From Megalopta genalis (lineage: Eukaryota; Arthropoda; Insecta; Hymenoptera; Halictidae), in contig NW_027476400.1 of NCBI RefSeq assembly GCF_051020955.1, positions 186,001 through 250,000 on the forward strand: DNA of 64,000 bases, written 5' to 3'. The notes under the pieces were generated by a model. It searched no databases, was not told the DNA's origin, and saw only the letters and a list, made by a program, of their open reading frames with translations. Positions within the stretch are counted from its first letter, which is position 1; every line of letters starts with the position of its first letter. The position numbers and the translations under genes are program-made. This document shows, piece after piece, positions 12,940 to 26,820 of this stretch.

Positions 12940-15900
12940 TTAGCTTCAAAACCAAGCGAAACAAATGATTTAGCCTCAAATCAATGCGAAGTAGAAGGCT
13001 TAGCTTCGAATAAATGCGAAACAAATGGTTTAGCTTCAAATACTTGTGATATATATGATATAGCTTCAACAGCATGCGAAAAAAAAGAGTTAGCTTCAAA
13101 TCCATGCGAAACACATGATTTAGCCTCAAATCAATGCGAAGTAGAAGGCTTAGCTTCGAATAAATGCGAAACAAATGGTTTAGCTTCAAATACTTGTGAT
13201 ATATATGATTTAGCTTCAACAGCATGCGAAACAAACGAGTTAGCTTCAAATCCATGCGAAACACATGATTTAGCTTCAAATCAATGCGAAGTAGGAGGCT
13301 TATCTTCGATCCCATGCGATACAAATGGTTTAGCTTCAAATACTTGTGATATACATGATTTAGCTTCAACAGCATGCAAAAGAAACGAGCTAGCTTCAAA
13401 TCCATGCGAAACAAGTGATTTAGCATCAATTCAATGCGAAGTAGAAGGCTGATCTTCGAATCCATGCGAAGCAAATGGTTTAGCTTCAAATACTTGTAAT
13501 ATACATGATTTAGCTTCAACAGCATGCGAAACAAATGAGTTATATTCAAATCCAAGCGAAACACATGATTTATCTTCAAATCAATGCGAAGTAGAAAGCT
13601 TAGCTTCAAAACCATGGGAATCAAATGGTTTAGCTTCAAATACTTGTGATATGCATGATTTAGCTTCAACTACTATCGAAAAAAACGAGTTAGCTTCAAA
13701 TCCAAGCGAAACACATGATTTAGCCTCAAATCAATGCGAATTAGAAGGGTTATCTTCATATCCATGCGAAACAAATGGTTTAGCTGCAAATACTTGTGAT
13801 ATACGTGATTTAGCTTCAACTGCATGCGAAACAAACGAGTTAGCTTCGAATCCATGCGAAACACATGATTTAGCATCAAATCAATGCGAAGTGGAAGACT
13901 TATCTTCGTATCCATGCGAAACAAATGGTTTAGCTGCAAATACTTGTGATATACGTGATTTAGCTTCAACTGCATGCGAAACAAACGAGTTAGCTTCGAA
14001 TCCATGCGAAACGAATAGTTTAGCTTCAAATACTTGTGATGTACATGATTCAGCTTCAACTGCATGCGAAACAAACGAGTTAGCTTCAAATCCTTGCGAA
14101 ACACATGATTTAGATTAAAATCAATGCGAAGTAGAAGGCTTATCTTCGAATCCATTCGAAACAAATGGTTTAGCTTCAAATACTTGTGATATATATGATT
14201 TAGCTTCAACTGCATGCGAAATAAACGAGTTAGCTTCGAATCCATGCGGAAAACATGATTTAGCTTCAAATCAATGCGAAGTAGAAGGCTGATCTTCGAA
14301 TCCATGCGAAGCAAATGGTTTAGCTTCAAATACTTGTGATACACTTGATTTAGCTTCAACTGCTCGCGAATCAAACAAGTTAGCTTCAAATCCATGCGAA
14401 CACATGATTTAGCTTCAAATCAATGCGAAGTAGGAGGCTTATCTTCGATTCCATGCGATACAAATGATTTAGCTTCAAATACATGTGATGTACATGATTT
14501 AGCTACAACAGCATGCGAAACAAACGAGTTAGCTTCAAATCCATGCGAAACACATGATTTAGATTAAAATCAATGCGAAGTAGAAGGCTTATCTTCGAAT
14601 CCATGCGAAACAAATGGTTTAGCTTCTAATACTTGTGATATACATGATTTAGCTTTAACTGCATGCGAAACAAACGAGTTAGCTTATAATCCATGCGAAA
14701 CACATGGTTTAGCTTCAAATTAATGCGAAGTAGAAGGGTTATCTTCGTATCCATGCGAAACAAATGGTTTAGCTTCAAATACTTGTGATACATTTGATTT
14801 AGCTTCAACAGCATGCGAAACAAACGAGTTATCTTCAAATACATGCGAAACACATGATTTAGCTTCAAATCAATGCGAAGTAGAAGGCTGATATTCGAAT
14901 CCATGCGAAACAAATGGTTTAGCTTCAAATACTTGTGATATATATGATTTAGCTTCAACAGCATGCGAAACAAACGAGTTAGCTTCAAATCCATGCGAAA
15001 CACATGATTTAGCTTCAAATCAATGCGAAGTAGGAGGCTTATCTTCGATCCGATGCGATACAAATGGTTTAGCTTCAAATACTTGTGATATACATGATTT
15101 AGCTTCAACAGCATGCGAAAGAAACGAGCTAGCTTCAAATCCATGCGAAACAAGTGATTTAGCATCAAATCAATGCGAACTAGAAGGCTGATATTCGAAT
15201 CCATGCGAAGCAAATGGTTTAGCTTCAAATACTTGTGATATACATGATTTAGCTTCAACAGCATGCGAAACAAATGAGTTATATTCAAATCCAAGCGAAA
15301 CACATGATTTATCTTCAAATCAATGCGAAGTAGAAAGCTTAGCTTCAAAACCATGGGAATCAAATGGTTTAGCTTCAAATACTTGTGATATGCATGATTT
15401 AGCTTCAACTACTATCGAAAAAAACGAGTTAGCTTCAAATCCAAGCGAAACACATGATTTAGCCTCAAATCAATGCGAATTAGAAGGGTTATCTTCGTAT
15501 CCATGCGAAACAAATGGTTTAGCTACAAATACTTGTGATATACGTGATTTAGCTTCAACTGCATGCGAAACAAACGAGTTAGCTTCGAATCCATGCGAAA
15601 CACATGATTTAGCATCAAATCAATGCGAAGTAGAAGACTTATCTTCGTATCCATGCGAAACAAATGGTTTAGCTGCAAATACTTGTGATATACGTGATTT
15701 AGCTTCAACTGCATGCGAAACAAACGAGTTAGCTTCGAATCCATGCGAAACGAATTGTTTAGCTTCAAATACTTGTGATGTACATGATTCAGCTTCAACT
15801 GCATGCGAAACAAACGAGTTAGCTTCAAATCCTTGCGAAACACATGATTTAGATTAAAATCAATGCGAAGTAGAATGCTTATCTTCGAATCCATTCGAAA

Positions 15901-16717
15901 CAAATGGTTTAGCTTCAAATACTTGTGATATACATGATTTAGCTTCAACTGCATGCGAAATAAACGAGTTAGCTTCGAATCCATGCGGAAAACATGATTT
16001 AGCTTCAAATCAATGCGAAGTAGAAGGCTGATCTTCGAATCCATGCGAAGCAAATGGTTTAGCTTCAAATACTTGTGATACACTTGATTTAGCTTCAACT
16101 GCTCGCGAATCAAACAAGTTAGCTTCAAATCCATGCGAACACATGATTTAGCTTCAAATCAATGCGAAGTAGGAGGCTTATCTTCGATTCCATGCGATAC
16201 AAATGATTTAGCTTCAAATACATGTGATGTACATGATTTAGCTACAACAGCATGCGAAACAAACGAGTTATCTTCAAATACATGCGAAACACATGATTTA
16301 GCTTCAAGTCAATGCGAAGTAGAAGGCTGATCTTCGAATCCATGCGAAACAAATGGTTTAGCTTCAAATACTTGTGATATATATGATTTAGCTTCAACAG
16401 CATGCGAAACAAACGAGTTAGCTTCAAATCCATGCGAAACACATGATTTAGCTTCAAATCAATGCGAAGTAGGAGGCTTATCTTCGATCCCATGCGATAC
16501 AAATGGTTTAGCTTCAAATACTTGTGTTATACATGATTTAGCTTCAACAGCATGCGAAACAAACGAGCTAGCTTCAAATCCATGCGAAACACATAATTTA
16601 GCTTCAAATCAATGCGAATTAGAAGGGTTGTCTTGGAATCCATGCGAAACGTATGATATAGCTTCAAATACTAGTGATATACATGATTTAGCTTCAACAG
16701 CATGTGAAAAAGACGAG
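12940..16717 (+). repeat. 3,778-bp block, copy 1
   Basis: It matches 16718-20495 at an offset of 3,778 bp, which is 126 units minus two one-base deletions. Shared landmarks are the CCATGGGAATC unit, the ACTACTATCGAAAAAAAC unit, the GATGTACATGATTC unit and two GCGAACACATG slips. Just upstream the left copy lacks 150 bp present in the right one (the offset falls to 3,628 near 12841). Partial further copies follow after 20496. Confidence 0.85.
13170..16269 (+). repeat. Doublet of a 1.36-kb sub-block (period 1,739 bp), first of four
   Basis: The first half (about 13170-14530) and second half (about 14909-16269) match at an offset of 1,739 bp, which is 58 units minus one base. About 378 bp of other units separate them. 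Each half holds, in order, the ATATATGAT unit, the CCATGGGAATC unit, the ACTACTATCG unit, the GATGTACATGATTC unit and a one-base loss giving GCGAACACATG (14399 and 16138). The shared slip shows that the deletion preceded the duplication. Confidence 0.85.
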
Positions 16718-19700
16718 TTAGCTTCAAAACCAAGCGAAACAAATGATTTAGCCTCAAATCAATGCGAAGTAGAAGGCTTAGCTTCGAATAAATGCGAAAC
16801 AAATGGTTTAGCTTCAAATACTTGTGATATATATGATATAGCTTCAACAGCATGCGAAAAAAAAGAGTTAGCTTCAAATCCATGCGAAACACATGATTTA
16901 GCCTCAAATCAATGCGAAGTAGAAGGCTTAGCTTCGAATAAATGCGAAACAAATGGTTTAGCTTCAAATACTTGTGATATATATGATTTAGCTTCAACAG
17001 CATGCGAAACAAACGAGTTAGCTTCAAATCCATGCGAAACACATGATTTAGCTTCAAATCAATGCGAAGTAGGAGGCTTATCTTCGATCCCATGCGATAC
17101 AAATGGTTTAGCTTCAAATACTTGTGATATACATGATTTAGCTTCAACAGCATGCAAAAGAAACGAGCTAGCTTCAAATCCATGCGAAACAAGTGATTTA
17201 GCATCAATTCAATGCGAAGTAGAAGGCTGATCTTCGAATCCATGCGAAGCAAATGGTTTAGCTTCAAATACTTGTGATATACATGATTTAGCTTCAACAG
17301 CATGCGAAACAAATGAGTTATATTCAAATCCAAGCGAAACACATGATTTATCTTCAAATCAATGCGAAGTAGAAAGCTTAGCTTCAAAACCATGGGAATC
17401 AAATGGTTTAGCTTCAAATACTTGTGATATGCATGATTTAGCTTCAACTACTATCGAAAAAAACGAGTTAGCTTCAAATCCAAGCGAAACACATGATTTA
17501 GCCTCAAATCAATGCGAATTAGAAGGGTTATCTTCATATCCATGCGAAACAAATGGTTTAGCTGCAAATACTTGTGATATACGTGATTTAGCTTCAACTG
17601 CATGCGAAACAAACGAGTTAGCTTCGAATCCATGCGAAACACATGATTTAGCATCAAATCAATGCGAAGTGGAAGACTTATCTTCGTATCCATGCGAAAC
17701 AAATGGTTTAGCTGCAAATACTTGTGATATACGTGATTTAGCTTCAACTGCATGCGAAACAAACGAGTTAGCTTCGAATCCATGCGAAACGAATAGTTTA
17801 GCTTCAAATACTTGTGATGTACATGATTCAGCTTCAACTGCATGCGAAACAAACGAGTTAGCTTCAAATCCTTGCGAAACACATGATTTAGATTAAAATC
17901 AATGCGAAGTAGAAGGCTTATCTTCGAATCCATTCGAAACAAATGGTTTAGCTTCAAATACTTGTGATATATATGATTTAGCTTCAACTGCATGCGAAAT
18001 AAACGAGTTAGCTTCGAATCCATGCGGAAAACATGATTTAGCTTCAAATCAATGCGAAGTAGAAGGCTGATCTTCGAATCCATGCGAAGCAAATGGTTTA
18101 GCTTCAAATACTTGTGATACACTTGATTTAGCTTCAACTGCTCGCGAATCAAACAAGTTAGCTTCAAATCCATGCGAACACATGATTTAGCTTCAAATCA
18201 ATGCGAAGTAGGAGGCTTATCTTCGATTCCATGCGATACAAATGATTTAGCTTCAAATACATGTGATGTACATGATTTAGCTACAACAGCATGCGAAACA
18301 AACGAGTTAGCTTCAAATCCATGCGAAACACATGATTTAGATTAAAATCAATGCGAAGTAGAAGGCTTATCTTCGAATCCATGCGAAACAAATGGTTTAG
18401 CTTCTAATACTTGTGATATACATGATTTAGCTTTAACTGCATGCGAAACAAACGAGTTAGCTTATAATCCATGCGAAACACATGGTTTAGCTTCAAATTA
18501 ATGCGAAGTAGAAGGGTTATCTTCGTATCCATGCGAAACAAATGGTTTAGCTTCAAATACTTGTGATACATTTGATTTAGCTTCAACAGCATGCGAAACA
18601 AACGAGTTATCTTCAAATACATGCGAAACACATGATTTAGCTTCAAATCAATGCGAAGTAGAAGGCTGATATTCGAATCCATGCGAAACAAATGGTTTAG
18701 CTTCAAATACTTGTGATATATATGATTTAGCTTCAACAGCATGCGAAACAAACGAGTTAGCTTCAAATCCATGCGAAACACATGATTTAGCTTCAAATCA
18801 ATGCGAAGTAGGAGGCTTATCTTCGATCCGATGCGATACAAATGGTTTAGCTTCAAATACTTGTGATATACATGATTTAGCTTCAACAGCATGCGAAAGA
18901 AACGAGCTAGCTTCAAATCCATGCGAAACAAGTGATTTAGCATCAAATCAATGCGAAGTAGAAGGCTGATATTCGAATCCATGCGAAGCAAATGGTTTAG
19001 CTTCAAATACTTGTGATATACATGATTTAGCTTCAACAGCATGCGAAACAAATGAGTTATATTCAAATCCAAGCGAAACACATGATTTATCTTCAAATCA
19101 ATGCGAAGTAGAAAGCTTAGCTTCAAAACCATGGGAATCAAATGGTTTAGCTTCAAATACTTGTGATATGCATGATTTAGCTTCAACTACTATCGAAAAA
19201 AACGAGTTAGCTTCAAATCCAAGCGAAACACATGATTTAGCCTCAAATCAATGCGAATTAGAAGGGTTATCTTCGTATCCATGCGAAACAAATGGTTTAG
19301 CTACAAATACTTGTGATATACGTGATTTAGCTTCAACTGCATGCGAAACAAACGAGTTAGCTTCGAATCCATGCGAAACACATGATTTAGCATCAAATCA
19401 ATGCGAAGTAGAAGACTTATCTTCGTATCCATGCGAAACAAATGGTTTAGCTGCAAATACTTGTGATATACGTGATTTAGCTTCAACTGCATGCGAAACA
19501 AACGAGTTAGCTTCGAATCCATGCGAAACGAATTGTTTAGCTTCAAATACTTGTGATGTACATGATTCAGCTTCAACTGCATGCGAAACAAACGAGTTAG
19601 CTTCAAATCCTTGCGAAACACATGATTTAGATTAAAATCAATGCGAAGTAGAATGCTTATCTTCGAATCCATTCGAAACAAATGGTTTAGCTTCAAATAC

Positions 19701-20495
19701 TTGTGATATACATGATTTAGCTTCAACTGCATGCGAAATAAACGAGTTAGCGTCGAATCCATGCGGAAAACATGATTTAGCTTCAAATCAATGCGAAGTA
19801 GAAGGCTGATCTTCGAATCCATGCGAAGCAAATGGTTTAGCTTCAAATACTTGTGATACACTTGATTTAGCTTCAACTGCTCGCGAATCAAACAAGTTAG
19901 CTTCAAATCCATGCGAACACATGATTTAGCTTCAAATCAATGCGAAGTAGGAGGCTTATCTTCGATTCCATGCGATACAAATGATTTAGCTTCAAATACA
20001 TGTGATGTACATGATTTAGCTACAACAGCATGCGAAACAAACGAGTTATCTTCAAATACATGCGAAACACATGATTTAGCTTCAAGTCAATGCGAAGTAG
20101 AAGGCTGATCTTCGAATCCATGCGAAACAAATGGTTTAGCTTCAAATACTTGTGATATATATGATTTAGCTTCAACAGCATGCGAAACAAACGAGTTAGC
20201 TTCAAATCCATGCGAAACACATGATTTAGCTTCAAATCAATGCGAAGTAGGAGGCTTATCTTCGATCCCATGCGATACAAATGGTTTAGCTTCAAATACT
20301 TGTGTTATACATGATTTAGCTTCAACAGCATGCGAAACAAACGAGCTAGCTTCAAATCCATGCGAAACACATAATTTAGCTTCAAATCAATGCGAATTAG
20401 AAGGGTTGTCTTGGAATCCATGCGAAACGTATGATATAGCTTCAAATACTAGTGATATACATGATTTAGCTTCAACAGCATGTGAAAAAGACGAG
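16718..20495 (+). repeat. 3,778-bp block, copy 2
   Basis: This is the partner of 12940-16717 and near-identical wherever compared. One difference is the substitution that turns CGAAACAAATG at 16737 into CGAAAGAAATG at 20515. A third, partial copy starts at about 20496 and fades by about 20730. Confidence 0.85.
16948..20047 (+). repeat. Doublet of the 1.36-kb sub-block, second of four
   Basis: The same landmark order as at 13170-16269, shifted by 3,778 bp, with diagnostic one-base slips at about 18177 and 19916. The second half carries the CGAATTGTTTAGC variant also seen in the second half of the first doublet. Half-specific differences were therefore carried along when the whole doublet was copied. 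Confidence 0.85.
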
Positions 20496-22164
20496 TTAGC
20501 TTCAAAACCAAGCGAAAGAAATGATTTAGCCTCAAATCAATGCGAAGTAGAAGGCTTAGCTTCGAATAAATGCGAAACAAATGGTTTAGCTTCAAATACA
20601 TGTGATAGATATGATATAGCTTCAACAGCATGCGAAAAAAAGAGTTAGCTTCAAATCCATGCGAAACACATGATTTAGCCTCAAATCAATGCGAAGTAGA
20701 AGGCTTAGCTTCGAATAAATGCGAAACAAATGGTTTAATTTCAAATACTTGTGATATACATGATTTAGCTTCAACAGCATGTGAAAAAAACGAGTTAGCT
20801 TCAAAACCAAGCGAAACAAATGATTTAGCCTCAAATCAATGCGAAGTAGAAGGCTTAGCTTCGAATAAATTTGAAACAAATGGTTTAGCTTCAAATACTT
20901 GTGATATATATGATTTAGCATCAACAGCATGCGAAACAAACGAGTTAGCTTCAAATCCATGCGAAACACATGATTCAGATTCAAATCAATGCGAAGTAGG
21001 AGGCTTATCTTCGATCCCATCCGATACAAATGGTTTAGCTTCAAATACTAGTGATATACATGATTTAGATTCAACAGCATGCGAAACAAACGAGTCAGCT
21101 TCAAATCCATGCGAAACACATGATTTAGCCTCAAATCAATGCGAAGTAGAAGGCTTAGTTTCGAATAAATGCGTAACAAATGGTTTACCTACAAATACTT
21201 GTGATATATATGATTTAGCTTCAACAGCATGCGAAACAAACGAGTTAGCTTCAAATCCATGCGAAACACATGATTTAGCTTCAAATCAATGCGAAGTAGG
21301 AGGCTTATCTTCGAATCCATGCGAAACAAATGGTTTAGCTTCAAATACTTGTGATATACATGGTTTAGGTACAACTGCATGCGAAAAAAACGAGTTAGCT
21401 TCAAAACCAAGCGAAACACATGATTTAGCCTCAAATCAATGCGAAGTAGAAGGCTTAGCTTCGAATAAATGCGAAACAAATGGTTCAGCTTCAAATACTT
21501 GTGATATATATGATTTACCTTCAACAGCATGCGAAACAAACGAGTTAGCTTCAAATCCATGCGAAACACATGATTTAGCTTCAAATCAATGCGAAGTAGG
21601 ATGCTTATCTTCGATCCCATCCGATACAAATGGTTTAGCTTCAAATACCTGTGATATGCATGATTTAGCTTCAACAGCATGCGAAACAAACGAGCTATCT
21701 TCAAATCCATGCGAAACACATGATTTAGCATCAAATCAATGCGAAGTAGAAGGCTTATCTTCGAATCCATGCGAAACAAATGGTTTAGCTTCAAATACTT
21801 GTGATATACATGATTTAGCTACAACTGCATGCGAAAAAAACGAGTTAGCTTCAAAACCAAGCGAAACACATGATTTAGCTTCAAATCAATGCGAAGTGGA
21901 AGGCTTATATTCGAATCCATGCGAAACGAATAGTTTAACTTCAAATACTTTTGATATACAAGATTCAGCTTCAACTGCCTAGGAAACAAACGAGTTAGCT
22001 TCAAATCCATGCGAAACACATGATTTATCATCAAGTCAACGCGAAGTTGCTGGCTTAGCTTCAAATCCATGCAAAACGAATGATTTAGCTTCACATATTT
22101 GAAAATATAAGTGATATGGCTTCAAATGCAGGCGAAACAAACGAGTTAGCTTCAAACCCTTGCG

Positions 22165-24957
22165 AAACAAGTGATTTAGCATCAAATCAATGCGAAGTAG
22201 AAGGCTGATATTCGAATCCATGCGAAGCAAATGGTTTAGCTTCAAATACTTGTGATATACATGATTTAGCTTCAACAGCATGCGAAACAAATGAGTTATA
22301 TTCAAATCCAAGCGAAACACATGATTTATCTTCAAATCAATGCGAAGTAGAAAGCTTAGCTTCAAAACCATGGGAATCAAATGGTTTAGCTTCAAATACT
22401 TGTGATATGCATGATTTAGCTTCAACTACTATCGAAAAAAACGAGTTAGCTTCAAATCCAAGCGAAACACATGATTTAGCCACAAATCAATGCGAATTAG
22501 AAGGGTTATCTTCATATCCATGCGAAACAAATGGTTTAGCTGCAAATACTTGTGATATACGTGATTTAGCTTCAACTGCATGCGAAACAAACGAGTTAGC
22601 TTCGAATCCATGCGAAACACATGATTTAGCATCAAATCAATGCGAAGTGGAAGACTTATCTTCGTATCCATGCGAAACAAATGGTTTAGCTGCAAATACT
22701 TGTGATATACGTGATTTAGCTTCAACTGCATGCGAAACAAACGAGTTAGCTTCGAATCCATGCGAAACGAATAGTTTAGCTTCAAATACTTGTGATGTAC
22801 ATGATTCAGCTTCAACTGCATGCGAAACAAACGAGTTAGCTTCAAATCCTTGCGAAACACATGATTTAGATTAAAATCAATGCGAAGTAGAAGGCTTATC
22901 TTCGAATCCATTCGAAACAAATGGTTTAGCTTCAAATACTTGTGATATATATGATTTAGCTTCAACTGCATGCGAAATAAACGAGTTAGCTTCGAATCCA
23001 TGCGGAAAACATGATTTAGCTTCAAATCAATGCGAAGTAGAAGGCTGATCTTCGAATCCATGCGAAGCAAATGGTTTAGCTTCAAATACTTGTGATACAC
23101 TTGATTTAGCTTCAACTGCTCGCGAATCAAACAAGTTAGCTTCAAATCCATGCGAACACATGATTTAGCTTCAAATCAACGCGAAGTAGGAGGCTTATCT
23201 TCGATTCCATGCGATACAAATGATTTAGCTTCAAATACATGTGATGTACATGATTTAGCTACAACAGCATGCGAAACAAACGAGTTAGCTTCAAATCCAT
23301 GCGAAACACATGATTTAGATTAAAATCAATGCGAAGTAGAAGGCTTATCTTCGAATCCATGCGAAACAAATGGTTTAGCTTCTAATACTTGTGATATACA
23401 TGATTTAGCTTTAACTGCATGCGAAACAAACGAGTTAGCTTATAATCCATGCGAAACACATGGTTTAGCTTCAAATTAATGCGAAGTAGAAGGGTTATCT
23501 TCGTATCCATGCGAAACAAATGGTTTAGCTTCAAATACTTGTGATACATTTGATTTAGCTTCAACAGCATGCGAAACAAACGAGTTATCTTCAAATACAT
23601 GCGAAACACATGATTTAGCTTCAAATCAATGCGAAGTAGAAGGCTGATCTTCGAATCCATGCGAAACAAATGGTTTAGCTTCAAATACTTGTGATATATA
23701 TGATTTAGCTTCAACAGCATGCGAAACAAACGAGTTAGCTTCAAATCCATGCGAAACACATGATTTAGCTTCAAATCAATGCGAAGTAGGAGGCTTATCT
23801 TCGATCCGATGCGATACAAATGGTTTAGCTTCAAATACTTGTGATATACATGATTTAGCTTCAACAGCATGCGAAAGAAACGAGCTAGCTTCAAATCCAT
23901 GCGAAACAAGTGATTTAGCATCAAATCAATGCGAAGTAGAAGGCTGATATTCGAATCCATGCGAAGCAAATGGTTTAGCTTCAAATACTTGTGATATACA
24001 TGATTTAGCTTCAACAGCATGCGAAACAAATGAGTTATATTCAAATCCAAGCGAAACACATGATTTATCTTCAAATCAATGCGAAGTAGAAAGCTTAGCT
24101 TCAAAACCATGGGAATCAAATGGTTTAGCTTCAAATACTTGTGATATGCATGATTTAGCTTCAACTACTATCGAAAAAAACGAGTTAGCTTCAAATCCAA
24201 GCGAAACACATGATTTAGCCTCAAATCAATGCGAATTAGAAGGGTTATCTTCGTATCCATGCGAAACAAATGGTTTAGCTACAAATACTTGTGATATACG
24301 TGATTTAGCTTCAACTGCATGCGAAACAAACGAGTTAGCTTCGAATCCATGCGAAACACATGATTTAGCATCAAATCAATGCGAAGTAGAAGACTTATCT
24401 TCGTATCCATGCGAAACAAATGGTTTAGCTGCAAATACTTGTGATATACGTGATTTAGCTTCAACTGCATGCGAAACAAACGAGTTAGCTTCGAATCCAT
24501 GCGAAACGAATAGTTTAGCTTCAAATACTTGTGATGTACATGATTCAGCTTCAACTGCATGCGAAACAAACGAGTTAGCTTCAAATCCTTGCGAAACACA
24601 TGATTTAGATTAAAATCAATGCGAAGTAGAATGCTTATCTTCGAATCCATTCGAAACAAATGGTTTAGCTTCAAATACTTGTGATATACATGATTTAGCT
24701 TCAACTGCATGCGAAATAAACGAGTTAGCTTCGAATCCATGCGGAAAACATGATTTAGCTTCAAATCAATGCGAAGTAGAAGGCTGATCTTCGAATCCAT
24801 GCGAAGCAAATGGTTTAGCTTCAAATACTTGTGATACACTTGATTTAGCTTCAACTGCTCGCGAATCAAACAAGTTAGCTTCAAATCCATGCGAACACAT
24901 GATTTAGCTTCAAATCAATGCGAAGTAGGAGGCTTATCTTCGATTCCATGCGATACA
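22165..24957 (+). repeat. Doublet of the 1.36-kb sub-block, third of four
   Basis: The same two halves, with slips at about 23155 and 24894 and landmark units at 22425 and 24164. The left end is truncated relative to the first two doublets; similarity to 18926 onward begins at about 22165 (offset 3,239 bp). Private changes include AGCCACAAATC near 22480 and AACGCGAAGTAGG near 23178. Confidence 0.85.
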
Positions 24958-25470
24958 AATGGTTTAGCTTCAAATACTTGTGTTATACATGATTTAGCTT
25001 CAACAGCATGCGAAACAAACGAGCTAGCTTCAAATCCATGCGAAACACATAATTTAGCTTCAAATCAATGCGAATTAGAAGGGTTGTCTTGGAATCCATG
25101 CGAAACGTATGATATAGCTTCAAATACTAGTGATATACATGATTTAGCTTCAACAGCATGTGAAAAAAACGAGTTAGCTTCAAAACCAAGCGAAACAAAT
25201 GATTTAGCCTCAAATCAATGCGAAGTAGAAGGCTTAGCTTCGAATAAATGCGAAACAAATGGTTTAGCTTCAAATACATGTGATAGATATGATATAGCTT
25301 CAACAGCATGCGAAAAAAAGAGTTAGCTTCAAATCCATGCGAAACACATGATTTAGCCTCAAATCAATGCGAAGTAGAAGGCTTAGCTTCGAATAAATGC
25401 GAAACAAATGGTTTAACTTCAAATACTTGTGATATACATGATTTAGCTTCAACAGCATGTGAAAAAAACG

Positions 25471-26820
25471 AGTTAGCTTCAAAACCAAGCGAAACAAATG
25501 ATTTAGCCTCAAATCAATGCGAAGTAGAAGGCTTAGCTTCGAATAAATGCGAAACAAATGGTTTAGCTTCAAATACTTGTGATATATATGATTTAGCATC
25601 AACAGCATGCGAAACAAACGAGTTAGCTTCAAATCCATGCGAAACACATGATTCAGATTCAAATCAATGCGAAGTAGGAGGCTTATCTTCGATCCCATCC
25701 GATACAAATGGTTTAGCTTCAAATACTAGTGATATACATGATTTAGATTCAACAGGATGCGAAACAAACGAGTCAGCTTCAAATCCATGCGAAACACATG
25801 ATTTAGCCTCAAATCAATGCGAAGTAGAAGGCTTAGTTTCGAATAAATGCGAAACAAATGGTTTACCTACAAATACTTGTGATATATATGATTTAGCTTC
25901 AACAGCATGCGAAACAAAAGAGTTAGCTTCAAATCCATGCGAAACACAAGATTTAGCATCAAATCAATGCGAAGTAGAAGGCTTAGCTTCGAATAAATGC
26001 GAAACAAATGGTTCAGCTTCAAATACTTGTGATATATATGATTTAGCTTCAACAGCATGCGAAACAAACGAGTTAGCTTCAAATCCATGCGAAACACATG
26101 ATTTAGCTTCAAATCAATGCGAAGTAGGAGGCTTATCTTCGAATCCATGCGAAACAAATGGTTTAGCTTCAAATACTTGTGATATACATGGTTTAGCTAC
26201 AACTGCATGCGAAAAAAACGAGTTAGCTTCAAAACCAAGCGAAACACATGATTTAGCCTCAAATCAATGCGAAGTAGAAGGCTTAGCTTCGAATAAATGC
26301 GAAACAAATGGTTCAGCTTCAAATACTTGTGATATATATGATTTACCTTCAACAGCATGCGAAACAAACGAGTTAGCTTCAAATCCATGCGAAACACATG
26401 ATTTAGCTTCAAATCAATGCGAAGTAGGATGCTTATCTTCGATCCCATCCGATACAAATGGTTTAGCTTCAAATACCTGTGATATGCATGATTTAGCTTC
26501 AACAGCATGCGAAACAAACGAGCTATCTTCAAATCCATGCGAAACACATGATTTAGCATCAAATCAATGCGAAGTAGAAGGCTTATCTTCGAATCCATGC
26601 GAAACAAATGGTTTAGCTTCAAATACTTGTGATATACATGATTTAGCTACAACTGCATGCGAAAAAAACGAGTTAGCTTCAAAACCAAGCGAAACACATG
26701 ATTTAGCTTCAAATCAATGCGAATTAGAAGGGTTATCTTCGAATCCATGCGAAACATATGATATAGCTTCAAATACTTATGATATACATGATTTAGCTTC
26801 AACAGCATGCGAAACAAACG
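25471..26820 (+). repeat. 1,350-bp internal tandem repeat, unit 1
   Basis: Exactly nine 150-bp HORs, matching 26821-28170 at +1,350 bp. Shared variants include ATTCAGATTC, CCATCCGATACAAATGG, ACAGGATGCG and GTTTACCTAC. The match starts at AGTTAGCTTCAAAACC (25471 and 26821); just before that the copies differ (GCATGTGAAAAAAACG against GCATGCGAAACAAACG). The right 9.2-kb copy holds only one such unit. Confidence 0.92.

Noticed and set aside
13016..13021. AATAAA poly(A) signals in the CGAATAAATGCG unit variant
   Set aside because: The hexamer comes from a C-to-A change in a repeated unit and recurs wherever that variant does, with no gene upstream and no associated downstream element.
22085..22120. 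Mobile-element or intron insertion at the ACATATTTGAAAATATAAG unit
   Set aside because: The odd text is only a one-base gain plus substitutions in a D-type unit. Spacing before and after is otherwise normal, and it recurs as part of larger duplicated blocks.
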